From: IDS-8 sp035304345
GTDB taxonomy: Bacteria > Pseudomonadota > Gammaproteobacteria > Steroidobacterales > Woeseiaceae
Direction of reading: 5' to 3'
Assembly (NCBI GenBank): GCA_035304345.1
Contig: DATGQE010000066.1
Span: forward strand, 1 to 64,000
Length of the DNA: 64,000 nucleotides
Part shown: one piece after another, positions 42,610 through 50,919 of the stretch
How the letters are laid out: each line of letters starts with the position of its first letter
How positions within the stretch are numbered: the stretch's first letter is position 1
Translations under genes and position numbers: made by a program
Notes under the pieces: generated by a model
Told to the model about the DNA's origin: nothing
The model's input: the letters and a program-made list of their open reading frames with translations, nothing else
Databases searched by the model: none

Positions 42610-42633
42610 CGCGCCCGGTGGGCTCCGGGCGCG
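42610..42633. repeat. Strong hairpin in the 5' region of the following gene
   Basis: CGCGCCCGG and CCGGGCGCG pair perfectly over a 6-nt loop (TGGGCT). A weaker hairpin lies upstream (GCGCC at 42563-42567 with GGCGC at 42575-42579), and a palindrome CCTTAAGG at 42645-42652. Together they make the leader of the 42665 gene unusually structured. No T-run follows, so this is not a typical terminator. Confidence 0.45.
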
Positions 42634-42664
42634 GGCAGTTCAATCCTTAAGGGTTGTCCGTACG

Positions 42665-43030
42665 ATGATAGAGCGGTTTTTGAAGTGGCTCGGCATGCGG
42701 CTGTTCCCGAACGCAGCGCCGCCGAAACCCGCTCCGCGGCCCGTCGGCGTGCGCGTGCGCCCGCCTGCCGCGCGCCCGGCGGCACGCGGAGTCGCCGAGC
42801 CCAAGACCGTCGGCTTCCGCCCGCAGGTCGGCGGCAAGGTCGTCGACGCGGGGCCGGGCAAGAACGTGCTGGTGCGCAACCGTTTCGTGCGCGAGGACAC
42901 GGGCACGCACGAAACGCTCAAGATCCTCGACGACGGCCTGCTCGAGCCGGAAGAGGAAACCGGGATCGATCCCTACAACACCGGCCGCTTCGACCGCGCC
43001 AAGCACTGGGACATACGCTTCCGCAAGTAG
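42665..43030 (+). CDS. Small hypothetical protein
   Basis: The 121-residue protein begins with a probable amphipathic helix (MIERFLKWLGMRLFPNAAP). A Pro/Arg/Ala-rich stretch follows, then FRPQVGGKVVDAGPGKNVLVRNRFVREDTGTHETLKILDDGLLEPEEETGIDPYNTGRFDRAKHWDIRFRK. The repeated acidic-aromatic end recurs nowhere else in the window and I recognise no family. It lacks a signal peptide. The upstream leader carries the CRP-type site and hairpins, so it may be tightly regulated. Confidence 0.6.
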   Translation: MIERFLKWLGMRLFPNAAPPKPAPRPVGVRVRPPAARPAARGVAEPKTVGFRPQVGGKVVDAGPGKNVLVRNRFVREDTGTHETLKILDDGLLEPEEETGIDPYNTGRFDRAKHWDIRFRK

Positions 43031-43135
43031 CGGCGCGGCGCCGACGCCAAATTGACGCTTCCCGGACCCGCGGGTAATCTCGCGCCTCCATGGCGGACGC
43101 CTTCCGCCAGCGGCCGTCAACGGAGTCACGCGCGC

Positions 43136-43681
43136 ATGAGCCTAAGGGTTTCCTTCGATCTCGGCGAAAGCGACCTGCGTCATTTTCGCCTGATCATGCG
43201 CGAGGCCCGCAAGGCGGCGGCGAATGCCACCCCGGAGGACATCGTCGCCGGCGCCGAGCAGTTGCTGGAGCGGGTCGGCGAGGCCGCGATCCCCCAGTTC
43301 ATCCAGGAGCGACTCGACAACCTCGAGCTCATGATCCGCATGCTGCGCGATCACGAGTGGCGGCTGCCGAAGCAGGAATCCGCCCGCGTGCTGAACGCCC
43401 TCGCCTATTTCAGCGAGCCGAACGACCTGATTCCCGACCACATACCGGGGCTCGGGTTCCTCGACGACGCGATCATGATCGAGCTCGTCACGCGCGAGCT
43501 CCGGCACGAGCTCGAGGCCTACCGGGACTTCTGCGACTTCCGGGCGCGGCGCCCGGCCGGCCGGGGCCGCGGGGCCGACGCGACCCGCGAGGAGTGGCTC
43601 GCCGAGCGGCGCAAGGAGCTGCAGTCCCGGATGCGGCGCCGGCGCAGGCGCAATGCCGAGCGCCCCGGCATCTTTTCCTAA
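43136..43681 (+). CDS. DUF1232 (YkvA-like) family protein
   Basis: The 181-residue protein carries a DUF1232-type core: RESARVLNALAYFSEPNDLIPDHIPGLGFLDDAIMIELVTRELRHELEAYRDFCDF, in which YF..PNDLIPD and LGFLDDA are hallmarks. In YkvA-like proteins this region is membrane-associated, but here the rest is soluble and charged, ending in RRRRRRNAERPGIFS. Function unknown. ATG at 43136 begins the helical N-terminus MSLRVSFDLGESDLRHFRLIMREARK. It converges with the small membrane gene at 43739. Confidence 0.72.
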   Translation: MSLRVSFDLGESDLRHFRLIMREARKAAANATPEDIVAGAEQLLERVGEAAIPQFIQERLDNLELMIRMLRDHEWRLPKQESARVLNALAYFSEPNDLIPDHIPGLGFLDDAIMIELVTRELRHELEAYRDFCDFRARRPAGRGRGADATREEWLAERRKELQSRMRRRRRRNAERPGIFS

Positions 43682-43720
43682 GGGGCGGGCCGTCCGGGCC
43701 GGCTCCCGTTCCCGGGGCGC

Positions 43721-43736
43721 CGGCGCGGTGGCGCCG
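43721..43736. terminator. Hairpin between convergent genes
   Basis: CGGCGC pairs with GCGCCG over a GGTG loop, just before the end of the minus-strand gene. It could end both transcripts but has no T-tract. Confidence 0.3.
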
Positions 43737-43738
43737 CG

Positions 43739-44023
43739 TCAGGGCCAGTAGTACCAGCCGGTGCCGATCACGCCCAGCCACATCGCGACCTGCGCCACCC
43801 CGCGCCATTTGCGGCGCTTGACGAGCCCGTAGAAGCTCAGGCCCGACACCGCCGTCATCGCCGAGAACAGCGCAAAGCTCGCCCGCATGGCGGGGAACTC
43901 GGCGGCCAGCCGGGGGTGATCCCCGCTCAACAGCAGGAACATGATCAGGACGGCGACCAGGCTCACGGTGATCGAAGCGCAGGAGCCGAGAACGATTCCT
44001 GTGATGACGGTCAAAGGACGCAT
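43739..44023 (-). CDS. Small membrane protein, unknown
   Basis: The 94-residue protein has three hydrophobic segments (about 6-33 VITGIVLGSCASITVSLVAVLIMFLLL, 48-66 SFALFSAMTAVSGLSFYGL, and 76-93 GVAQVAMWLGVIGTGWYYW). No family recognised. It stands opposite the Prc gene, so the two share the 44024-44159 promoter region. Confidence 0.55.
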   Translation of the reverse strand: MRPLTVITGIVLGSCASITVSLVAVLIMFLLLSGDHPRLAAEFPAMRASFALFSAMTAVSGLSFYGLVKRRKWRGVAQVAMWLGVIGTGWYYWP

Positions 44024-44091
44024 GTACGCGTACCTCGGGCGGCCCTCCGCAGCGGAGGTCCGAACGATGCCACTTTTTGCTGATTGCGCCC

Positions 44092-44120
44092 TTGATCGCA
44101 GGGCTGACGCCCTCTAGCCT
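44092..44120 (+). promoter_or_regulatory. Possible sigma-70 promoter for prc
   Basis: TTGATC (44092-44097) and TAGCCT (44115-44120) are separated by 17 bp, about 40 bp before the Prc start. The match to TTGACA/TATAAT is partial, so confidence is low. Confidence 0.3.
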
Positions 44121-44159
44121 AACCCAAATGATCGGGGCCGGACAGTGCCACACGAAGGG

Positions 44160-46286
44160 ATGGAGAACGCCTTGAACTCGATTGTCACCGGCGTACGCCG
44201 CGGCTGGCTCGTCACACTCATCGGGCTGCTCGCCCTGCCCGTGCTGGCGGCGTCTCCACCCGCCGACATCCACGCCGAGCTGCGGCCCCTCGCCAAGCAC
44301 GAACGGATCGCGGAGCTGGTCACGGAGTTCGTCGAGAAGTCGCATTACCAGCGCTCCCCGGTCGACGACGAGCTCTCTTCGAAGGTGCTCGATGCCTACA
44401 TCAAGGCCCTCGACGGCAACCGCATGTACTTCCTCGCGAGCGACATCGCGGCATTCGAGCGTTATCGTCACCAGATCGACGACATGGTGCGCTCCGACTC
44501 GCTGGCGCCGGTGTACGACATGTTCGAGGTCTACCGCACGCGCACCCGCGAACGGCTCCAGTACGCGCTGGAGCTGCTCGATACGGAGCCGGATTTCTCC
44601 GTGGAGGAGGAGTACGTCTTCAATCGCGAGGACATGGACTGGCCGGCCAGCGAGGCCGAGCTGGACGAGATCTGGCGCAAGCGCGTGAAGAACGACGCGT
44701 TGAGCCTGATCCTCGCCGAGAAGACCTGGGAAGAGGCCCGGGAAACGCTGCACAAGCGTTACTCCCGGTTCCTCAAGCGCATGGACCAGATCAAGAGCGA
44801 GGACGTGTTCGAGACCTTCATGAACGCGTTCGCGCACACCCTCGACCCGCACTCGAGCTACCTCTCGCCGCGGAGCTCCGAGGAGTACCGCATCGCGATG
44901 AGCCTGTCGTACTTCGGCATCGGCGCATCGCTGCAGATCGAGGACGATTACGTCAAGGTCGTCAACATCATTCCCGGCGGCCCTGCCGACATCGACGGCC
45001 GCCTGCAGCCGAACGATCGCATCACCGCGGTCGGCCAGGGTGTCGAGGGCGAGATGGTGGACGTCGTGGGCTGGCGGCTCGACGACGTCGTGCAGCTCAT
45101 CCGCGGGCCCGCCGAGACCGTCGTGCAGCTCCAGGTGCTGCCGGGCGGTGCCCTGCCGGGGACGCCCCCGAAGACCATCACGCTGACGCGCAACCAGGTG
45201 AAGCTCGAGGAGCAGGCGGCGAAGAGCAAGATCATCAAGGTGCCGAAGGACGGGCGCGAGTGGTCCATCGGCGTCATCGAGGTGCCGAGCTTCTACCGCG
45301 ACTACCGCGCGCTCTCCAGCGGCGACGAGAACTACACGAGCACCACCAAGGACGTGAAGCGCCTGATCGCCGAGCTGGAAAGCCAAGGCATCGACGGGCT
45401 GATCATCGACCTGCGCAACAACGGTGGCGGACACCTGACGGAGGCGACCGCCCTGTCCGGCCTCTTCATCGACAACGGGCCGGTCGTGCAGCTCAGGAGC
45501 TCGAACGGGCGCATCAGCCGGCTCGACGATCCCGATCCCGTGCCGCGCGTCGCCTACAGCGGCCCGCTCGCGGTGCTGGTGAACCGGTACAGCGCCTCGG
45601 CGTCGGAGATCTTCGCCGCCGCCATACAGGACTACAAGCGCGGCATCATCATCGGCCAGCGCACCTTCGGCAAGGGCACGGTGCAGAACCTCTACTCGCT
45701 CGACCAGTACGTCCGCTCGCCGGAAGGCGACGGGCTGGGGCAGCTCACGCTGACCATCGGCAAGTACTACCGGGTGACCGGTGAAAGCACCCAGCACCGC
45801 GGCGTCACGCCCGACATCGCCCTGCCCTCGCCGATCCCGGTGCACGAGGTGGGCGAGAGCGCGCGCGAGACCGCGCTGCCCTGGGACACCATCCGCACGA
45901 CGCGTTTCGAGCCGGGACGTCCGCTGGACACGGCGATCTCCGCCCTGACGGCGAACCACCTCTCGCGCGCGAAGGACGATCCGGACTACCAGTACCTCGT
46001 CAACATCATCGAGGACGACTTCGAGATCCGCTCCCGGAAATCGGTGTCGCTCAAGCTCGACACGCGCAAGGCGGAACGGCAGGCGGAGCTCGACCGGCGG
46101 CTGGCGCGCGTGAACGAACGCCTCACCGCGCGCGGCCTCGAGCCGGTCACGGACCCGGAGCAGCTCGACGACGTGGAGGAGCCGGACGTCCAGCTTGACC
46201 AGGCCGCGGCCATTGTTACAGACTTGGCCGAGCTGAGAGAGCTCGAAACGTTGCCGGCACAGAAGACTGCCCGCGTGCGGCAGTAG
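44160..46286 (+). CDS. prc: Tail-specific protease Prc (Tsp)
   Basis: The ~708-residue protein has a signal-like start (WLVTLIGLLALPVLAA), a PDZ domain (IGASLQIEDDYVKVVNIIPGGPADIDGRLQPNDRITAVG) and the Ser/Lys catalytic core of carboxy-terminal processing proteases. NRYSASASEIFAAAIQDYKRGIIIGQRTFGKGTVQNLYSLDQYV contains the nucleophile Ser (middle of SASAS), the Asp of QDY and the Lys of FGKG, in E. coli spacing. Prc degrades periplasmic proteins with nonpolar C-termini and processes cell-wall enzymes. ATG 44160 is used; a TTG at 44175 has the better ribosome site (GGAG). No nlpI gene is nearby. Confidence 0.92.
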   Translation: MENALNSIVTGVRRGWLVTLIGLLALPVLAASPPADIHAELRPLAKHERIAELVTEFVEKSHYQRSPVDDELSSKVLDAYIKALDGNRMYFLASDIAAFERYRHQIDDMVRSDSLAPVYDMFEVYRTRTRERLQYALELLDTEPDFSVEEEYVFNREDMDWPASEAELDEIWRKRVKNDALSLILAEKTWEEARETLHKRYSRFLKRMDQIKSEDVFETFMNAFAHTLDPHSSYLSPRSSEEYRIAMSLSYFGIGASLQIEDDYVKVVNIIPGGPADIDGRLQPNDRITAVGQGVEGEMVDVVGWRLDDVVQLIRGPAETVVQLQVLPGGALPGTPPKTITLTRNQVKLEEQAAKSKIIKVPKDGREWSIGVIEVPSFYRDYRALSSGDENYTSTTKDVKRLIAELESQGIDGLIIDLRNNGGGHLTEATALSGLFIDNGPVVQLRSSNGRISRLDDPDPVPRVAYSGPLAVLVNRYSASASEIFAAAIQDYKRGIIIGQRTFGKGTVQNLYSLDQYVRSPEGDGLGQLTLTIGKYYRVTGESTQHRGVTPDIALPSPIPVHEVGESARETALPWDTIRTTRFEPGRPLDTAISALTANHLSRAKDDPDYQYLVNIIEDDFEIRSRKSVSLKLDTRKAERQAELDRRLARVNERLTARGLEPVTDPEQLDDVEEPDVQLDQAAAIVTDLAELRELETLPAQKTARVRQ

Positions 46287-46346
46287 CTGGCGTCCCCTTC
46301 CGGGCGGTCGCCCCCTCCCCGGCGACGGTTGAAAGCTACCGGTGTA

Positions 46347-46368
46347 GTGTTATACATTTGTATAACAC
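46347..46368. promoter_or_regulatory. Perfect 22-bp palindromic operator
   Basis: Arms GTGTTATACA (46347-46356) and TGTATAACAC (46359-46368) surround a TT centre with no mismatch, in an AT-rich island inside GC-rich DNA. It lies just 25 bp before the GTG start of the small secreted protein, suiting a repressor that blocks the promoter. The core resembles sites of GntR/HutC-type regulators, but no regulator is encoded next to it. Confidence 0.6.
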
Positions 46369-46393
46369 CTGCCGGCCAGCCTGGGAGACCGCC

Positions 46394-46840
46394 GTGGACA
46401 TGCCGCTACTCATCTCCGGTCGCACACCCCTGACGCCCCTTCGCCTCGCCTGCCTGGCCCTCGCCGGCCTGCTGGTGGCGGCCGGAGCCGCGCTGGCGGC
46501 GCCGTGCGCCGACGGGGACTGCTGCAACGCCCCGGGCGATTTTGCGCGGCACGAGCCGTCGCTCTCGGTGCGCGCCGTCGACTTTGCCGAAGCCGACCAC
46601 GCCGACGCCGCCGGGGCGGACACGGCCGCTCCGTTGCTGTACCTGACGCCACGCGTCGCCTCGATCCTGGAGCAAGTGTTCGGGGACGACGGCGGCGCAG
46701 CCGCGGAGACGGAGGAGCCGGTGAGCCTGCCGCCGGTCGCGCAGCAGGACGCCGAGCGCTACGACCCGTCGCTGCCGGCCGACGCGGCGACCCCGCCGCT
46801 GCCGAAGTTCCAGCGCCAGATGTACCGCACCGACATCTAA
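46394..46840 (+). CDS. Small exported protein, unknown
   Basis: The ~148-residue protein has a signal peptide (PLTPLRLACLALAGLLVAAGAALAAPC). Mature residues include CADGDCCNAPGDFARHEPSLSVRAVDFAEADHADAAG, then PLLYLTPRVASILEQVFGDDGG and a C-terminal PLPKFQRQMYRTDI. Several cysteines right after the signal suggest disulfides or a metal or haem site. GGGAG six bases before the GTG sets the start at 46394. It is the first gene after the 22-bp palindrome, and the secreted HExxH protein follows after 38 bp. No family recognised. Confidence 0.65.
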   Translation: MDMPLLISGRTPLTPLRLACLALAGLLVAAGAALAAPCADGDCCNAPGDFARHEPSLSVRAVDFAEADHADAAGADTAAPLLYLTPRVASILEQVFGDDGGAAAETEEPVSLPPVAQQDAERYDPSLPADAATPPLPKFQRQMYRTDI

Positions 46841-46878
46841 CGACATCCAGCCGCGCACGGGAACGACGCACAGAAGCC

Positions 46879-48246
46879 GTGATCGTCCCGGGAAACAAGC
46901 CTTCGTTCGCCTCCCGGTGTCTCGCAGCAGCCGTCCTCGCCTGGACTGCCGGGCTGGTCGCGTTGCCCGCCGCCGCCTCCGTGCCAGCGGCGGATTCCGC
47001 TGCCGCCATTCGGGCCCTCGCGGAGTTCGAGGACGCGTGCCGGAGCACGAAGCCGCTGTGGTCCGTGGACCTCTGCGGCCCGATCGTGCTGGTCGACCCG
47101 CGTACGCGGATGGCGGTGACGAACCGGCCCGACCCGGCCGGACGCTTCGCCCCGCGCGACGGAGCGTTTGTCGGCGAATGGCCCGCCGACATGCCCGTGG
47201 CGAACACGAGTATCGACTGGGAAGACACGCGCTGGGCGATGATCCTGCTGCCTTTGCCGGAGGACGCCTTCTCACGGCTCAGGCTCATCGCGCACGAGTC
47301 CTTCCACCGCATCCAGCCCGAGCTCGGGCACGATCCGGCCGACGCGCTGCTCCCGCACCTCGACGAGGAGCAGGGCCGCGTCTGGCTGCGCCTGGAGATC
47401 CGTGCGCTCGGGCGGGCTATCGCCACCGAAGGCGCCGGAGCGCGCGCGGCGGTCCTGGATGCGCTCCTGTTCCGCGCGGCCCGCTACGCGGAGTTCCCCG
47501 GCGCCGACAGCCTCGAGCGTCGGCTCGAAGGCCACGAGGGGCTGGCCGAGTACACCGGCGTGCGGTTCGCGCTGGACGTCACGGGACCGGACCCCGAGCT
47601 GGTGACCGAACTGCTGGATGCGTTCGAACGCCGGCCCACCTATGTGCGTTCTCTGGGCTACGGGACCGGCCCGGCGCTGGGACTGCTCCTCGACCGCTAC
47701 CGGCCGGGCTGGCGCGACATGATCGGGCCGGAGCCGGACCTCGATCGCCGCCTGGCCCGGGCCGTCGGCGCGCCGCTTGCGGATTCCCGCGCGCAAGCGG
47801 TTCGAGACGCAGCCTTGCAGCGTGGCGCCGCCTACGGCGCCGACATCGTCCGCGCGGAGGAGCAGGAGCGCGCTCAACGCCGGGCCGCCGACCTCGAGGT
47901 CTACCGCAAGGTGCTGGTGGAGGGACCCACCCTGACCGTCGAGCTGCCGGACCGGCTGCTCCTTTTCAATCCCAACACGGTGCTGCCACTCGGGGACGAG
48001 GGCAACGTCTATCCCGGCGCGATATTGATGGGCGACTGGGGACGCCTGACACTCGAGGACGGCGCTGCGCTCGGCAATGCGGACCGGAGCCGCGCGCGTG
48101 TCGCGGCGCCGCAATCGCCCGAACCCGGTCATGCCGGGCTCGTGGAGGGCCCCGGCTGGACCCTGGAGCTTGAGGCGGGCTGGCACCTCGTGCCCGGCGA
48201 TCGACCCGGCGACTTCCGTCTGGCGCGGGTCGACGCGGAACACTAG
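46879..48246 (+). CDS. Exported putative metalloprotease (HExxH)
   Basis: The ~455-residue protein has a signal peptide (CLAAAVLAWTAGLVALPAAASVPA). LIAHESFHRIQPELG carries HESFH at 139-143, and LEGHEGLAEYTGVRFALDV holds Glu220 in a GLAEY context typical of the third zinc ligand. The rest (VLVDPRTRMAVTNRP early; GPTLTVELPDRLLLFNPNTVLPLGDEGNVYPGAILMGDWGRLTLEDGAAL late) is beta-rich. No named family is recognised. Activity is inferred from the motif alone. Start at GTG 46879 is tentative, but gives a good signal. It shares the palindrome-controlled unit with the preceding small secreted protein. Confidence 0.65.
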   Translation: MIVPGNKPSFASRCLAAAVLAWTAGLVALPAAASVPAADSAAAIRALAEFEDACRSTKPLWSVDLCGPIVLVDPRTRMAVTNRPDPAGRFAPRDGAFVGEWPADMPVANTSIDWEDTRWAMILLPLPEDAFSRLRLIAHESFHRIQPELGHDPADALLPHLDEEQGRVWLRLEIRALGRAIATEGAGARAAVLDALLFRAARYAEFPGADSLERRLEGHEGLAEYTGVRFALDVTGPDPELVTELLDAFERRPTYVRSLGYGTGPALGLLLDRYRPGWRDMIGPEPDLDRRLARAVGAPLADSRAQAVRDAALQRGAAYGADIVRAEEQERAQRRAADLEVYRKVLVEGPTLTVELPDRLLLFNPNTVLPLGDEGNVYPGAILMGDWGRLTLEDGAALGNADRSRARVAAPQSPEPGHAGLVEGPGWTLELEAGWHLVPGDRPGDFRLARVDAEH

Positions 48247-48268
48247 CGTCCGGACCGTTCATGAATCG

Positions 48269-49300
48269 CTAACGGCTGAGCACGCTCGCGATGCCCCAGT
48301 AGTTCTCCGCCAGCAGGTTCAGGTCGCTCTTCTGCAGCCCGCCGTCCTCGCGGACGTCGTACAGCGTCGCCACGGTGGCCGCGATCGGCACCGCGTCCCC
48401 GCCGTTGCGGAACTTCGCGGCCTCGCCGATCAGCTTCGCGCGCTGCTGCAGGATACCGGCCACGTCCGGCTTTTCTTCGAGCGCGCGTGCGCTCGCGCGT
48501 ATCCGCCCGAGCAACGCCGCGCAATCGGCACTGCCGCCATAGCGTATGGCGCCGACGCTCTTCTCCCCCGCTTCCTTCGCGAGCATGGCGAGCTCCGGAT
48601 CGCCGAAGTCGAGGAACAGTTGCTGCGCGAATGCCAGTATCGTGCAGTTGACCGAGCGCTTGGCCGCGATGTCCAGGCCGGGAGTCTCGGGCGGCGCCTC
48701 GGCGGCAATCGCCTCGCGCTGGGCGACGAGCAGCGCCTCCTCTTCCCGGACCTGCGTCATCTCCTTCGCGAGCCGGTCAAGCGTCACCCTGACCGAGCGC
48801 CGCCCCAGGATCTTCAGGAAACGGCCGAGCCCCGAGAGCCGCTTGCGTTGCGCTTCGGCTTCCGACTCGAGTGTCTCGAGCAACGCCCGGCGTTCGGCGA
48901 GCTGTTGCTCGATCGCGCGCAGGCGCCCTGCGCGCGCCTCCTGCCACTGCTGCACCACCTCCTCGTGCCGCCGGCGCTCGCGTTGCTGCTTGAGCTGCTC
49001 GGCAAACCTGGCCAGTTTCCGCCGGCAGCGCAGCGCGAGGCTGCGCAACTGGTAGAACACGAGGACGTTGTCGCACCACTCGGGGTCGAGCAGCAGCTCT
49101 TCCAGCCGGTCCAGCTTCTGCTGCAGGCGCGCGGTGGCCCCGTCCGCTTCCCGGAGCTTGTCCTGCAGGCGGTATTTTTCCTTGCGGAGATCGGCGAATG
49201 CTTTCTTGAGCTCGGCGCGATTCCAGTAGAGGTTGAGCAGCTTGTCGTCGTCAACCGACTTTTCGCGCGCACGCCCCAGCAGGGCGGTCAAACCGGCCAC
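48269..49300 (-). CDS. Coiled-coil protein, unknown
   Basis: The 343-residue protein is strongly helical. A coiled-coil block spans about 25-200 (ELKKAFADLRKEKYRLQDKLREADGATARLQQKLDRLEELL, RRKLARFAEQLKQQRERRRHEEVVQQWQEARAGRLRAIEQQLAERRALLETLESEAEAQRKRLSGLG). A globular end follows (TILAFAQQLFLDFGDPELAMLAKEAGEKSVGAIRYGGSADCAALLGRIRASARAL). No signal peptide or membrane segment. The family is not recognised. It converges with the metalloprotease-like gene. Confidence 0.7.
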   Translation of the reverse strand: MAGLTALLGRAREKSVDDDKLLNLYWNRAELKKAFADLRKEKYRLQDKLREADGATARLQQKLDRLEELLLDPEWCDNVLVFYQLRSLALRCRRKLARFAEQLKQQRERRRHEEVVQQWQEARAGRLRAIEQQLAERRALLETLESEAEAQRKRLSGLGRFLKILGRRSVRVTLDRLAKEMTQVREEEALLVAQREAIAAEAPPETPGLDIAAKRSVNCTILAFAQQLFLDFGDPELAMLAKEAGEKSVGAIRYGGSADCAALLGRIRASARALEEKPDVAGILQQRAKLIGEAAKFRNGGDAVPIAATVATLYDVREDGGLQKSDLNLLAENYWGIASVLSR

Positions 49301-49407
49301 GGACCTTCCCCTCGCTCTTTCCCGTGAGCGGAGGGAATGATGGCAAGGCGGGCCCCCGCGAACCTTGATTCAATCGACAGTTTTTCCCCGGACCGTTCCG
49401 GGCGGCC

Positions 49408-49863
49408 TCAGCGATCCAGCAGCAGGTGCCCCTGGTCCATGAGGTACTCGAGCCACTTGTTGAGCACGATGTTGCGCCGCCAGCGCGCATCGAGCTCTGC
49501 CCGCTGGGCCTGTGACAGGCGTCGCAGTTCCGCATGCCGATGCTCGTGGCGCAGGCTCACGACTTCGGCAAGCCGGCCGTCCAGGTAGGCGCGGATCTGC
49601 ATGTCGGGATCGGCGATGCGGCAGCCGTTCTCCTCGAAGAAGTAGGAGAGCGACAGTGTCACCGTATAGCGACTGCGGTTCAGGATTTCGAGATGCAGGT
49701 CACAGTCGCCGGCAACCCGCGACACGTAATAGCCGTCGAGCCGCTCGAGATCGGGGATGAGGTTCTGGAGCCGGATGAAATTGCTTTCGTACAGCAGCAT
49801 CAGGCCGACGAAGCTGCGCGGCCTGACGATGGTCTCGGGTACGAGTTGTGAATCCAGCAGCAT
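49408..49863 (-). CDS. DUF1249 (YqiB-like) protein
   Basis: The 151-residue protein matches DUF1249: LMLLYESNFIRLQNLIPDLERLDGYYVSRVAGDCDLHLEILNRSRYTVTLSLSYFFEENGCRIADPDMQIRAYLDGRLAEVVSLRHEHRHAE, then ELDARWRRNIVLNKWLEYLMDQGHLLL. In E. coli yqiB lies next to the cyclic-AMP phosphodiesterase gene cpdA, but no such gene is here. Function unknown. The ATG at 49863 has no strong ribosome site. The next gene on this strand is ppsR, about 100 bp upstream. Confidence 0.86.
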   Translation of the reverse strand: MLLDSQLVPETIVRPRSFVGLMLLYESNFIRLQNLIPDLERLDGYYVSRVAGDCDLHLEILNRSRYTVTLSLSYFFEENGCRIADPDMQIRAYLDGRLAEVVSLRHEHRHAELRRLSQAQRAELDARWRRNIVLNKWLEYLMDQGHLLLDR

Positions 49864-49962
49864 GCGACGATAGTATCATAGCCGCTTGCCGCCAGAAGGC
49901 ATGCAAATTGAGTTCCAGTTTTCGCCGCCGGGCGCGAGCGGCACGCCCGTAATCGAGCCCGT

Positions 49963-50787
49963 CTACGGCCGTACGCGACGCTCGACCCCGGTGCTGTCGA
50001 GTATCCGGCTCGCGATCTCTTCGATCGAGAACTCGGTCGTGTCCACGTACGGAATGCCGTAGCGCTTGAAGATCTTCTCCGCCTCGCGCAGCTCGAAGCG
50101 CACCTGTTGCGCGGTCGCGTACCGACCGAGCGCCCGCCTCTCCTTTCGGATCTGCTGCAAACGGGACGGTGAGATGGTCAATCCGTAAAGTTTCGACTTC
50201 TGCGAGACGAGGATTTCCGGTAACGTCCCGCTGTCGAACTCCTCGTCCGTCAGCGGATAGTTCGCCGCGTACACGCCGTACTGCAACGCGAGGTACAGGC
50301 ACGTCGGTGTCTTCCCGCTGCGCGACACGCCGATCAGGATCACGTCTGCCATGTCGTAGTTGCGCGTGATCGCACCGTCGTCGTTCGCGAGCGCAAAGTT
50401 GGTGGCCTCGATCCGCTTCATGTAGGTCTCGATGTCGCTCATGCCGTGTGCCCGGCCGGCCGTGTGAGTCGACGGCTGGTCGAGCTCTTTCTCGAGCGGC
50501 TCGAGGAAGGCATCGAAAATGTCGAGATGCAGCCCGTTCGCCTCGCGCACGATGGCGCGGACGTCATCCTGCACCAGGGTAGAGAACACGATGGGCCGGA
50601 CGGCCGCCTTCTCCGCCGCGTCGTTGATCTTCCGGACGGCCTCCCGCGCCTTGTCTTCGTTATCTATAAATGGCAAAGTCACCTGCCGAAATCGCTGGCT
50701 GTCGAATTGAGTTAAAAGGCTGTGGCCCAGCGTCTCGGCAGTGACGCCGGTCTGGTCCGACAAAAAGAAGACTGTACGCTCACTCAT
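49963..50787 (-). CDS. ppsR: PEP synthetase regulatory protein (kinase/pyrophosphorylase)
   Basis: The 274-residue protein matches PpsR (YdiA, DUF299): MSERTVFFLSDQTGVTAETLGHSLLTQFD, IFDAFLEPLEKELDQPSTHTAGRAHGM, a P-loop-like GVSRSGKTPTCLYLALQYGVYAANYPL, and YPLTDEEF, TISPSRLQQIRKERR. It both phosphorylates (ADP-dependent) and dephosphorylates a threonine next to the catalytic histidine of PEP synthase, turning that enzyme off or on. The start at 50787 is just 132 bp from the divergent ppsA start, so regulator and target are paired. Confidence 0.93.
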   Translation of the reverse strand: MSERTVFFLSDQTGVTAETLGHSLLTQFDSQRFRQVTLPFIDNEDKAREAVRKINDAAEKAAVRPIVFSTLVQDDVRAIVREANGLHLDIFDAFLEPLEKELDQPSTHTAGRAHGMSDIETYMKRIEATNFALANDDGAITRNYDMADVILIGVSRSGKTPTCLYLALQYGVYAANYPLTDEEFDSGTLPEILVSQKSKLYGLTISPSRLQQIRKERRALGRYATAQQVRFELREAEKIFKRYGIPYVDTTEFSIEEIASRILDSTGVERRVRP

Positions 50788-50919
50788 CTGGAAGGCTTCC
50801 TGTGCCCTGGCCGTGCACGACGCTGTTCCTCGCGAGTGTACTTCGACCGCTGCTGTGTAGAAAGGATTCGATTCGTTGTCGTGGAGCGCACGCCTCACCT
50901 GTGAAGGAGCCTGTTTGAG

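Noticed and set aside
43488..45959. An 823-residue minus-strand open frame
   Set aside because: Antisense to the Prc protease and the end of the DUF1232 gene.
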